DNA of 9,964 bases from Acidobacteriota bacterium (GTDB taxonomy: Bacteria > Acidobacteriota > UBA890): contig JAUWTE010000077.1 in assembly GCA_030609765.1 (NCBI GenBank), forward strand, positions 1 through 9,964. The letters are read 5' to 3'. Of this stretch, positions 1-5,364 are shown in pieces (position 1 is the first letter of the stretch; every line of letters starts with the position of its first letter). The notes under the pieces were generated by a model, which saw nothing but the letters and a program-made list of their open reading frames with translations, was not told where the DNA came from and searched no databases. Both the position numbers and the translations under genes were made by a program.

Positions 1-1
1 G

Positions 2-271
2 CCCCACGCGGCCATCGGCCCCGGCGAGATCATCATTATCGACCAAGGCAACGACTCAGGCTGGTCGGCCGGCGACTACGGCCTGATCTACTGGACCGAA
101 GGGATCTCCCAGTACAATCTCGGGGGTATGGCCGCGCCGCCCATGACCGCCTCCCGCGGATTCGTGATTTGGGCCAACGAGAGCACGGCCAGCGTCCTGA
201 TCACAAATGGTGATGGCGCCGTCGAGCTCGGTATGAAGGTCCGTCGCATGGATGACCCGGAGAACTACTGA
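2..271 (+). CDS. C-terminal fragment of an unidentified, possibly LysM-type envelope protein
   Basis: This is an open frame entering from the left edge and ending in TGA at 269-271; 89 codons are visible and the start is missing. The visible part contains a hydrophobic beta-rich stretch (GEIIIIDQGNDSGWSAGDYG), then a segment ending in FVIWANESTASVLITNGDGA and a charged tail. The pattern of a strand, 'D.G...G...GD', another strand and 'A.vlI......v..G..v' resembles the C-terminal domain that follows LysM repeats in some Gram-negative peptidoglycan-associated proteins. That resemblance is from memory and weak. Only 3 bases separate its stop from the stop of the convergent glycosyltransferase. 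The function is not identified; coding status is supported by the continuous frame and plausible composition. Confidence 0.6.
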   Translation, partial: PHAAIGPGEIIIIDQGNDSGWSAGDYGLIYWTEGISQYNLGGMAAPPMTASRGFVIWANESTASVLITNGDGAVELGMKVRRMDDPENY

Positions 272-274
272 GTC

Positions 275-1264
275 TCAGGAGTTGATCTCCTCGACGATGA
301 TGTAGGGCCGCTTGTCCTGCGCCTCGTGATAGGTGCGCATCACCATTTCGGCGATAACGCCCATGAGGAGAAACTGCAGGCCCACCATCACGCCCAGTAT
401 GGCTAGGTAGAGGAGTGGGTTGCCGGTCATGTCCGTCTGCTGCCAGACCTTCATGACAATCACTGCCACCAGCGATGCCATGGCCACGCCCCAGGCCAGG
501 AAGCCGGCCATGCCGAAGACTCGGATCGGGTGGGAGCCGTAGCTCATCAGGAACTTCACGATCGTGAGGTCCAGCAACACCGTGACGGTGCGGCCGATGC
601 CGTACTTCGACCGCCCGCGCGATCGGGACCGGTGATTGACCTCCATCTCGGTGATTCGCCCGCCGCTCCAGGCAGCCAGGGCGGGGATGAAACGGTGTAA
701 CTGGCCATAGAGCTCGAATCGGTCGAGCACTTCGCGGCGGTAGACCTTGAGCGTGCACCCGTAGTCATGCAGATGAACGCCGGTGATGCGCGAGATCAGC
801 CAATTCGCCATGCGTGAAGGCAGCGTGCGGCGCAGGAAGCCGTCCTGTCGTGAGCGGCGCCAGCCACTGACCACGTCGTAGCCTTCTTCATATCTCTCGA
901 GCAGCTTGGGGATGTCGTGTGGGTCGTTCTGCTGGTCGCCGTCGAGCGTCACCACCACAGGGCCGCGCGCGGCGTGAAACCCGGCCGACATGGCGGCAGT
1001 CTGGCCGTAGTTCTTACCGAGGCGCAGGACGCGGAGGCGAGGCTCCTGCAGGGCACGTTCTTTCAACAGCTCGAAGGTTCGATCGGAGCTGCCATCGTCG
1101 ACACAAATCACCTCGAAAATGAGACTATTTGCGGACAGGACTTCGAAGAGCTCGTCGAGGAACGGCCCGATGTTCTCTTCCTCGTCGAAAATAGGAACGA
1201 CGATGCTCAAACCCGGCTCTGCGCGGGTCAGATCGGTCACGGTTTCCGCCATGGTTCCCATCAT
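275..1264 (-). CDS. Family 2 glycosyltransferase, GtrB/ArnC/DPM1-like, membrane-anchored
   Basis: This 329-residue protein probably transfers a sugar from a nucleotide donor to polyprenyl phosphate at the inner face of the cytoplasmic membrane, supplying lipid-linked sugar for envelope glycans. The GT-A domain spans about residues 18-215: the first strand SIVVPIFDEEENI (20-32), the nucleotide site DDGSSD (56-61), KNYGQTAAMSAG (84-95), the metal-binding DGD (108-110) and the HRSRSRGRSKYG motif (211-222) typical of GtrB-like enzymes. Two membrane helices follow, about 248-273 and 284-308, with a short cytoplasmic tail; this layout and length match bactoprenol glucosyltransferases. The start at 1264 has no obvious ribosome site. 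The ATG at 1252-1250 (codon 5) is preceded by GGGA and may be the real start. The actual sugar and acceptor cannot be told, and no flippase or acceptor transferase is visible nearby. Confidence 0.9.
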   Translation of the reverse strand: MMGTMAETVTDLTRAEPGLSIVVPIFDEEENIGPFLDELFEVLSANSLIFEVICVDDGSSDRTFELLKERALQEPRLRVLRLGKNYGQTAAMSAGFHAARGPVVVTLDGDQQNDPHDIPKLLERYEEGYDVVSGWRRSRQDGFLRRTLPSRMANWLISRITGVHLHDYGCTLKVYRREVLDRFELYGQLHRFIPALAAWSGGRITEMEVNHRSRSRGRSKYGIGRTVTVLLDLTIVKFLMSYGSHPIRVFGMAGFLAWGVAMASLVAVIVMKVWQQTDMTGNPLLYLAILGVMVGLQFLLMGVIAEMVMRTYHEAQDKRPYIIVEEINS

Positions 1265-1308
1265 AAAGGGTATTCAGCAAGGCACATGCGACATGATAGC
1301 CTGAAGCC

Positions 1309-1950
1309 ATGTGTAAACCGCACGCAGGACTGCAATTTGTGGGGGTGCTGGTCGCCTGCGCATTATTCGCCCTGGCCACCAGTGCTGGTGCCGACACTAT
1401 CTACCTGAAGAACGGTCGCACGATTCACACCTCCGATACTCGCATCGAGGGTGACAATGTGATCTTCGTGCAATTCGGCGGTGAAATCTCGATCCCGATG
1501 TCAGAGGTCGATCGTATCGAAGAGGATGAGGCGCGGGAACCGGATCCACTTCCCGTCAGGCAGCCGGCGAGCTCCGGCTCGGGGGCGCAATCCGGTGATC
1601 CGGCTGATCCGGTTGATCCGGGCGCAGCGGCTGGGACCGCTGATCCGAACGCCCCTCCGGGTCCCGACGACCCGCGGTTGACGAGGGACTACTGGCAGCG
1701 AGAGCTGCGCGCGATTCAGACCGAGAAGGAGCAGCTGGACACCCGGCTGGAGGAGCTCAACCGGGAGGAGCGCGCCTTCCTTTTCTCTCGCCGTTCGACC
1801 GCAGACACGCGGCGCAGGATCGAGGAGACGAACGACCAGATGGAGGATCTCGATGAGCGCGAGTCGGATCTCAGGGCCGAGGCGCGCAGGTTGCAGATTG
1901 CCCCCGGATGGTTGCGGCTGGAATCCCGGAGATCCGGCGTCGGCAGCTAG
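1309..1950 (+). CDS. Exported coiled-coil protein of unknown function
   Basis: This 213-residue protein is predicted to be secreted. Residues 1-28 form a signal peptide: a basic start, a hydrophobic core (about 10-24) and a likely signal peptidase I site after AGA (26-28). A short beta-rich module follows (DTIYLKNGRTIHTSDTRIEG, from 29, then 'EISIPMSEVDRI'). Such 'D.I.LKNGR.i...........isIP...V..I' modules are common at the N-terminus of exported proteins in Gram-negative bacteria, but I know of no assigned function. Residues about 75-125 are a Pro/Asp/Gly-rich linker, including a DPA-DPV-DPG triplet repeat. Residues about 128-200 are heptad-like, charged and helical (LDTRLEELNREERAF, RRRIEETNDQMEDLDERESD), predicting a coiled coil. 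No strong Shine-Dalgarno sequence precedes the ATG. The gene is divergent from the glycosyltransferase, with a 44-base gap. Confidence 0.75.
   Translation: MCKPHAGLQFVGVLVACALFALATSAGADTIYLKNGRTIHTSDTRIEGDNVIFVQFGGEISIPMSEVDRIEEDEAREPDPLPVRQPASSGSGAQSGDPADPVDPGAAAGTADPNAPPGPDDPRLTRDYWQRELRAIQTEKEQLDTRLEELNREERAFLFSRRSTADTRRRIEETNDQMEDLDERESDLRAEARRLQIAPGWLRLESRRSGVGS
1597..1623 (+). repeat. Three tandem 9-base units inside the exported protein gene
   Basis: GATCCGGCT, GATCCGGTT and GATCCGGGC lie head to tail in frame, encoding DPA-DPV-DPG in the Pro/Asp-rich linker. A degenerate further copy (AATCCGGT) precedes them. This is a small coding tandem repeat that could vary in copy number without a frameshift. 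Confidence 0.75.
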
Positions 1951-1958
1951 CCGGGCAA

Positions 1959-1976
1959 GGCTGGCTACGGCCAGTC
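1959..1976. terminator. Short hairpin with UNCG-type loop between convergent genes
   Basis: GGCTGGC (1959-1965) pairs with GCCAGTC (1970-1976) around the loop TACG, closed by C-G as in stable UNCG tetraloops; one pair is G-T. It lies 8 bases after the stop of the exported-protein gene and covers the stop codon of the convergent small acidic gene. No U-tract follows on either strand, so a classic intrinsic terminator is not supported. It could be an RNA 3'-end stabiliser or chance. Confidence 0.25.
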
Positions 1977-2285
1977 CGGGCGCGAGCTCAGGTAGATCAG
2001 GCGCAGCTGGTTCAGGTGGGGTGGCAGTGTCAGGTTGGCGATCTCCGCCGCCGAGAACTGCTCGAAGCAGGCGGTGATCGCTGCCACGCGCTCTCCCATG
2101 GTGGCGGTCTGTAGTCCTTCCACGAGACGCTCGAAGCGCGGCTCATGCTGCGCCAGCGCTCGGGCCTCCTCCAAGTCGGCGCCGAAGTACTCGCCGGCCG
2201 GCAAATCTTCCAGCTCGCCTGGCGCATCGTCCTCGAGCAGCCGCTCGTGAAGCTCTTCGGGTCCCTTGGGCTCTTTGATCATCAT
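1965..2285 (-). CDS. Small acidic protein of unknown function downstream of the HtrA gene
   Basis: Taking the first of two adjacent ATG codons (2285-2283, 2282-2280) gives 106 residues. A longer frame upstream would overlap the protease gene and has unlike composition, so the internal start is preferred; GTGGG just upstream may act as a weak ribosome site. The protein is acidic and mostly helical in the first half (EELHERLLEDDAPGELEDLP), has two further predicted helices (RFERLVEGLQ, ERVAAITACFEQF) and a conserved-looking end (NLTLPPHLNQLRLIYLSSRP). It shows no signal peptide, no membrane segment and no motif I recognise. It lies 26 bases after the protease stop on the same strand, so the two are probably co-transcribed. 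It could be a protease-linked accessory protein, but that is inferred only from position. Confidence 0.6.
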   Translation of the reverse strand: MMIKEPKGPEELHERLLEDDAPGELEDLPAGEYFGADLEEARALAQHEPRFERLVEGLQTATMGERVAAITACFEQFSAAEIANLTLPPHLNQLRLIYLSSRPDWP

Positions 2286-2311
2286 CCCACTGAGTTGCCG
2301 GGCCTGTTGCC

Positions 2312-3601
2312 TCAGTCCTTGTGGACCTCGAGCAGAATGGAAAGGTCGAGGCGATGGCCATTGCGCCACACCCCGAGCGCGACCGTGTCGCCCACGAAGC
2401 GAGGAATCAGGGTCAGACGTACCTCGAGGAGGCTATTGACCGGCTTTCCGTCGACGTCCAACAACCCATCGCCTTCCCGCAGCCCGGCGTCGGCCGACGC
2501 GCCCGTGACCTCGGCGATCAGCATTCCACGTGCGGTATCGAGCTCGAGGGCTTCGGCGAGGTCCTCGGTTATCTCCTGTAGCCGCACCTGTCCGAGCTCC
2601 ACGGCGCGCACCTCACCGTAGGTGCGGATCTCGTCGGCTGCGCGCAGCGCACGCTCGATCGGGATGGCGAAGCCAAGGCCCTCGGATCCACCGCTCTCGG
2701 TGATGATGAAGGTGTTGAGACCCACGACCTCCCCGAGGGCATTGGCGAGAGGCCCGCCACTGTTGCCCGGGTTGATCGCCGCGTCGGTCTGAATCATGTC
2801 GGGGTAGTAGGTAATGTCACGTTCCCCGCGGCGGCCCCTCGTGTCGGGTGGCACGAAAGATCGGCCGATCGCCGAGACCACCCCCACTGTGACCGTCGGC
2901 TGGAAGCGACTTCCTGACGACACCGATGCTCCACTGACCGGATACCCGACGGCTACCAGCCACTCACCGACGACCAGATCTTCAGCAGTGCCGAGTCGTG
3001 CGGGCTGCAGCCCCTCCAGCCCCTCTGCTTTCAGCAGCGCGACGTCGAGCATGGCGCTACTGCCTAGCACTTCCGCGCTGACAACCTCGCCGTTCGGCTG
3101 CATCAAGAACACCTGGTCCGCACCGGCGATGACGTGGGCGTTGGTGAGAACCTCGCCATCGGCGGAGATCATCACGGCAGAACCGGACTGCAGCGTCACG
3201 CGGCGCTCGTGCGAGGGAAATGGCGAGAAGAACGAGTCGAAGAAATCACTGCGAAACCTCGATGGGCCAAAGGCGGAGACGCGCTGTGTCCCGGTGATCA
3301 CCACCGAAGCTACGGACGGCCCCACCGTCTCCACGGCATCGACGATTACCGTGCGCCGCTCCGCGGCGATCTCCTGCTGCACGCCGGCGGCCGTCTGCGA
3401 CGGTCGCGTTTCCGCGGGTGCCGAGGACCGTAGGGCAGATCCCGCGGCGGGCTGTGGCTCGGGCTCTGCGCTAGGCGGCGAAAAGGTAGAACTGACCAGA
3501 ACCATGAATGCCGCGCCGGCGACAAAGGCCACTAATAGCGCGAATTTGAAGCTACGTTTGAACATCGATTGATGGCTTTCGCCCGCGCTCACATCGGGCA
3601 C
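2312..3601 (-). CDS. HtrA/DegS-like membrane-anchored serine protease with one PDZ domain
   Basis: This is a periplasmic trypsin-fold protease of the HtrA family for envelope protein quality control or stress signalling. Numbering from the GTG at 3601 (429 residues): a hydrophobic anchor at about 19-37; a Pro/Ala-rich linker to about 75; the protease domain at about 83-325 with catalytic His156 (LTNAHVI), Asp186 (MLDVALLK) and Ser281 (NPGNSGGPL); and a single PDZ domain at about 338-427 (GMLIAEVTGASADAGLREGD). One PDZ plus a membrane anchor is the DegS-like arrangement; DegP and DegQ carry two PDZ domains. The ATG at 3565 (residue 13, MFKRSFKFALL) puts two basic clusters directly before the anchor and is an equally good or better start. 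An extra segment between strands (VSSGSRFQP, then PPDTRGRRGERD) enlarges the activation loops. A small acidic gene follows 26 bases downstream. Confidence 0.93.
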   Translation of the reverse strand: MPDVSAGESHQSMFKRSFKFALLVAFVAGAAFMVLVSSTFSPPSAEPEPQPAAGSALRSSAPAETRPSQTAAGVQQEIAAERRTVIVDAVETVGPSVASVVITGTQRVSAFGPSRFRSDFFDSFFSPFPSHERRVTLQSGSAVMISADGEVLTNAHVIAGADQVFLMQPNGEVVSAEVLGSSAMLDVALLKAEGLEGLQPARLGTAEDLVVGEWLVAVGYPVSGASVSSGSRFQPTVTVGVVSAIGRSFVPPDTRGRRGERDITYYPDMIQTDAAINPGNSGGPLANALGEVVGLNTFIITESGGSEGLGFAIPIERALRAADEIRTYGEVRAVELGQVRLQEITEDLAEALELDTARGMLIAEVTGASADAGLREGDGLLDVDGKPVNSLLEVRLTLIPRFVGDTVALGVWRNGHRLDLSILLEVHKD

Positions 3602-3635
3602 GGGGATCGGAAAGACGGTTCAGGACCTCTCAGCC

Positions 3636-3664
3636 AGAGTAGCCAGCCGGGCTGATGCGGGCAA
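3636..3664 (-). promoter_or_regulatory. Possible sigma-70-type promoter for the HtrA-like gene
   Basis: On the minus strand TTGCCC (3664-3659) and TACTCT (3641-3636) are separated by exactly 17 bases, upstream of both candidate protease starts. They match the consensus at 4/6 and 3/6 positions. Such matches occur by chance, so this is only a candidate. Confidence 0.25.
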
Positions 3665-3717
3665 GGCGCGCCCAGCCGCCAGGGCTCGGTCGCGTTCCGC
3701 ATGGCGGCAAAAACCCA

Positions 3718-3735
3718 GGCGCAGTAGACTGCGCC
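3718..3735. promoter_or_regulatory. 18-base palindrome immediately before the DUF5674-like start codon
   Basis: GGCGCAGTAGACTGCGCC has perfect 8-base arms around a 2-base centre and ends two bases before the ATG at 3737. As DNA it could be an operator for a dimeric repressor. As RNA it would fold into a 7-base-pair hairpin with loop TAGA that occupies the place where a ribosome site should be; none is visible. The centre also contains TAGACT (3725-3730), a 4/6 match to a -10 box spaced so that transcription could begin at or near the ATG, giving a leaderless message. No good -35 box is present at the matching distance. Confidence 0.5.
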
Positions 3736-3736
3736 C

Positions 3737-4114
3737 ATGAATGTCGACCCTTCTGGCATCGTCATCGTGAGCGATCAACCAATCGATACTGCGCAGCTGA
3801 GCGAATTGGTCGATCGGTTCTTCAGTGACATGGTGAAGCTGGTGGTAGACGTTCGCCGGCGCGTCGTCGCAGTGGGTGGAGAGCTTCACGCGGACGCGGA
3901 GGCCGTGCTTCTGGAAGGTGGCAGCAAGCAGGCCGACCTCTGGGGCGCGAACTACTATCCTGGACTCGGCCCCGACGATTGCCTTCAGTTCACCGCGCTG
4001 ATCAACATCCGGCCGACGCAGGACAACCGCGCCATGGAAGTGCAGGATCCGGCGATCCGCGAGGAAATGGGCGCCATCGTGAGCGAGTTGGTGGGGCAGG
4101 GAGAGGCTCTGTGA
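3737..4114 (+). CDS. DUF5674-like conserved protein
   Basis: This is a 125-residue cytoplasmic protein without signal or membrane segments. From memory it fits the DUF5674 family: an N-terminal region IVIVSDQPIDTAQLSELVDR (8-27), then DMVKLVVDVRRRVVAVGGELHAD (31-53), LLEGGSKQADLWGANYYP (58-75) and INIRPTQDNRAMEVQDP (89-105). The invariant-looking residues (GGELHxD, GSxQxDLWGxNxYP, INIRPxQxNR) are all intact, which argues for a live gene. Family function is unknown to me; the polar and charged conserved positions could form a binding or active site. No ribosome site is visible before the ATG, where a palindrome sits instead. The stop overlaps the GTG start of the next gene, implying translational coupling and a joint role. 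Confidence 0.72.
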   Translation: MNVDPSGIVIVSDQPIDTAQLSELVDRFFSDMVKLVVDVRRRVVAVGGELHADAEAVLLEGGSKQADLWGANYYPGLGPDDCLQFTALINIRPTQDNRAMEVQDPAIREEMGAIVSELVGQGEAL

Positions 4115-4473
4115 GCGCGCCCGCTCAGCATTCCGGGCTTTCCAGGGAACGTTGGGAGGAGTTCTCCTACGACCAGCAGATCCTGATGATCGCGAACGAA
4201 ATGCACCGAACTGCTCGCCTGATCCGCCTCGGCGCGTGGGATCGTGTGCACCCGGGGCTCGAGCGTGTGCTGCAGTTGACCGACCTGACGATCTCCTGCG
4301 TCACGTCTTCGGCGCGACGGCGAGAGCTCCTCCGCTGGCGCGATCTTGCCGCCGGGTTCTATTTGGACGCACAACCTGACGCCCATGAACATCAGGCCGT
4401 ATTTCGGTGCCTGCTGCAGTTCACGCCGACGGCCTTCCAACAGACGGCGCTGCTGTTGAGCGATCGCGGATAG
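4111..4473 (+). CDS. 120-residue helical protein, partner of the DUF5674-like gene
   Basis: The start is GTG at 4111, sharing bases with the upstream TGA (4112-4114) and preceded by GGGAGAGG (4100-4107), a strong ribosome site; upstream in-frame codons would overlap the whole end of the preceding gene. The protein is predicted all-helical: RERWEEFSYDQQILMIANEM (12-31), RTARLIRLG, then LERVLQLTDLTISC (50-63) and RRELLRWRDLAAGFYL (70-85). The pattern 'W.eFs..qQ...Ian E..Ra ... LE..L.L.DLTI ... RR.ELLR.R' resembles a widespread family of short uncharacterised bacterial proteins; I cannot give it a name or function. It is soluble by composition. Tight coupling to the DUF5674-like gene suggests a two-protein unit. 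Confidence 0.72.
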   Translation: MSAPAQHSGLSRERWEEFSYDQQILMIANEMHRTARLIRLGAWDRVHPGLERVLQLTDLTISCVTSSARRRELLRWRDLAAGFYLDAQPDAHEHQAVFRCLLQFTPTAFQQTALLLSDRG

Positions 4474-4496
4474 GTTCGCTGGACGCGAAAAAGAAA

Positions 4497-4572
4497 TGGT
4501 GGAGCTGGCGGGGATCGAACCCGCGACCTCTTGACTGCCAGTCAAGCACTCTCCCAGCTGAGCTACAGCCCC
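4497..4572 (-). tRNA. tRNA-Ala (anticodon GGC)
   Basis: Read on the minus strand the 76-nucleotide sequence folds as a full cloverleaf. The acceptor GGGGCTG pairs with CAGCTCC and includes the G3-U70 wobble that identifies alanine tRNA. There is a D arm (GCTC...GAGT), an anticodon arm CTTGA-CTGGCAG-TCAAG giving anticodon GGC, a T arm (GCGGG-TTCGATC-CCCGC) and the discriminator A, and the 3' CCA is encoded. It reads GCC and GCU codons. It sits 16 bases downstream of the coiled-coil gene stop on the same strand and may share its transcript. No clear intrinsic terminator follows; only TTTCTTTTT directly after the CCA. Confidence 0.97.
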
Positions 4573-4588
4573 ACCTAGTTGTGCCTGA

Positions 4589-4969
4589 TCAGACAGTCTC
4601 TACGAGCGCCTCGGCGCTGGGGGCCGGGGCCTGAAGACTGTCGATCTCACTATCTTTGGCTGCCACTTGCTTCTGCAGCCTGTCGAGGGCGTCGAGCTCG
4701 TCGACGATACCTTCGATCTCCTCCAGGCGAACGCTGTCGCCCCCGGAGGCATGTGCCTCGAATATCGCCTGGCCGAGGCGGGCTTGTGCCTCGATGAGCT
4801 GGCGTCGGAGCTGACGAGAGTCTAGTCGCATGCGGGCAATTCGCCCACTGCGACGGGTCTCCTGCTCCACCTGGTGGGAGATCTCCTTGATCTCCTGCCA
4901 GATACGCTCGAGGCTCTCACTGAACTGACCCGAGCTCACCGGGGCTTCCACTTCTGCGGTACTTGGCAT
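4589..4969 (-). CDS. Coiled-coil protein of unknown function
   Basis: The start is taken as the ATG at 4969-4967, preceded by AAGGTG at a suitable distance; a longer frame to 5149 would run through the selC upstream region and is rejected. The 126-residue product is charged and almost wholly helical: SLERIWQEIKEISHQVEQET, SRQLRRQLIEAQARLGQAIF, LEEIEGIVDELDALDRLQKQ and VAAKDSEIDSL show heptad spacing, implying a dimeric or oligomeric coiled coil. The central ARLGQAIFEAHASGGD interrupts the coil. It has no signal peptide, membrane helix or zinc ribbon. The function is unknown. It lies upstream of tRNA-Ala on the same strand and divergent from selC. Confidence 0.68.
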   Translation of the reverse strand: MPSTAEVEAPVSSGQFSESLERIWQEIKEISHQVEQETRRSGRIARMRLDSRQLRRQLIEAQARLGQAIFEAHASGGDSVRLEEIEGIVDELDALDRLQKQVAAKDSEIDSLQAPAPSAEALVETV

Positions 4970-5008
4970 TGCACCTTGCTCCAGGGCATGCCTCCCTTTT
5001 CGGGATCC

Positions 5009-5037
5009 ATCGTAGTGTGCCGGAGGGTCAGATTCAA
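5009..5037 (-). promoter_or_regulatory. Candidate sigma-70 promoter for the coiled-coil gene
   Basis: On the minus strand TTGAAT (5037-5032) and TACGAT (5014-5009) are 17 bases apart; each matches the consensus at 4 of 6 positions, and the predicted start lies about 30-35 bases before the coiled-coil ATG. The position and spacing support it; direct evidence is lacking. Confidence 0.4.
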
Positions 5038-5111
5038 TACAGGTCTCATGGAGTGTTCGAGAAGCTGCGGTGGCGCGGTTTCGTTGGCAGAATGGGTGGC
5101 TGCAACACGCC

Positions 5112-5209
5112 GGAAGCGAATGGGGTCTGGTGGCCTCCGCGGACTTCAAATCCGCTGGCGGTCGTCGAGAGGCGGCCGCGCTGGGTTCGATTCCCAGGCG
5201 CTTCCGCCA
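5112..5209 (+). tRNA. selC: tRNA-Sec (selenocysteine, anticodon TCA)
   Basis: The 98-nucleotide gene has every mark of bacterial tRNA-Sec: GGAAGCG pairs with CGCTTCC, with discriminator G and encoded CCA; a 6-base-pair D stem (5122-5127 with 5132-5137) closes a 4-base TGGT loop; the anticodon arm GCGGA-CTTCAAA-TCCGC gives anticodon TCA; the variable arm is long, with 9 pairs (5158-5166 with 5171-5179) and loop GAGA; and the T arm is CTGGG-TTCGATT-CCCAG. It is charged with Ser, converted by SelA and delivered by SelB to UGA codons carrying a SECIS hairpin. The eighth acceptor position is A (5119) facing G (5198), where E. coli selC has a C-G pair. selA, selB and selD are not in the window. The catabolic operon promoter begins 63 bases past its 3' end. 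Confidence 0.97.
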
Positions 5210-5272
5210 TTTTCTTGTTCCATTCCTGCGCTCCTTCCTTCGGTTCCTCTCGTTGCCCCCCCGAATTCGCCC

Positions 5273-5300
5273 TTGACAAATCTCGACCCGAGGGTCAAAT
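5273..5300 (+). promoter_or_regulatory. Promoter of the TetR-led benzoyl-CoA operon
   Basis: TTGACA (5273-5278) is a perfect -35 box and TCAAAT (5295-5300) is a 4/6 match to the -10 box, with a 16-base spacer. It lies about 65 bases upstream of the TetR start, and no other good promoter is seen between selC and that gene. The spacer holds a palindrome likely to be the operator. Confidence 0.5.
5285..5296. promoter_or_regulatory. Palindromic candidate operator between -35 and -10
   Basis: GACCCGAGGGTC is a perfect inverted repeat with 5-base arms. It overlaps a second one, CTCG-ACC-CGAG (5282-5292), and lies within a wider pair TTGAC (5273-5277) and GTCAA (5294-5298). A dimeric TetR repressor bound here would block polymerase, and TetR-family genes commonly autoregulate. 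Assigning the adjacent TetR protein to this site is inference. Confidence 0.45.
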
Positions 5301-5308
5301 TTCTACCC

Positions 5309-5341
5309 GTCGTTCAGTTTGTCGTTCAGCCTGCCGTTCCG
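5309..5341 (+). repeat. 12-base-period direct repeats in the operon leader
   Basis: GTCGTTCAG occurs at 5309-5317 and again at 5321-5329, exactly 12 bases apart, and a degraded third copy GCCGTTCCG follows at 5333-5341 in the same register. The repeats lie between the -10 box and the TetR ribosome site, in the untranslated leader. They may be protein-binding half-sites on one DNA face or a residue of slippage. Confidence 0.6.
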
Positions 5342-5364
5342 CTCACCCTCGGGAGCTCGGCTCC

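Noticed and set aside
269..271. Possible selenocysteine read-through at TGA stops of the window's genes, given selC
   Set aside because: Sequence after the TGA stops at 269, 4112, 6019 and 7071 gives no conserved continuation, and the proteins ending there reach or plausibly reach full length; no SECIS-like hairpin was evident.
917..1408. 163-codon plus-strand frame overlapping the glycosyltransferase and the exported protein
   Set aside because: It lies opposite conserved GT-A motifs and then runs in another frame through the signal peptide region of the next gene.
2286..2369. 28-codon N-terminal extension of the small acidic gene
   Set aside because: It would overlap the 3' end of the HtrA-like gene and has Arg/Pro/Gln-rich composition unlike the rest; the ATG pair at 2285 and 2282 fits better.
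2814..3572. 252-codon plus-strand frame inside the HtrA-like gene
   Set aside because: The minus-strand frame has a full catalytic triad and a PDZ domain; the plus-strand product is Ser/Thr/Pro low-complexity.
4470..4499. Intrinsic terminator after tRNA-Ala
   Set aside because: There is a T-rich run just past the CCA but only a 3-base-pair stem candidate (CGC/GCG), too weak to call.
5181..5209. Duplicate of the selC 3' end marking an island boundary
   Set aside because: No second copy was found by eye within the window; the far end would lie outside.
4963..5364. 134-codon upstream extension of the TetR frame
   Set aside because: It runs through selC and the operon promoter; the TetR fold starts after 5365, where a ribosome site and ATG are found.
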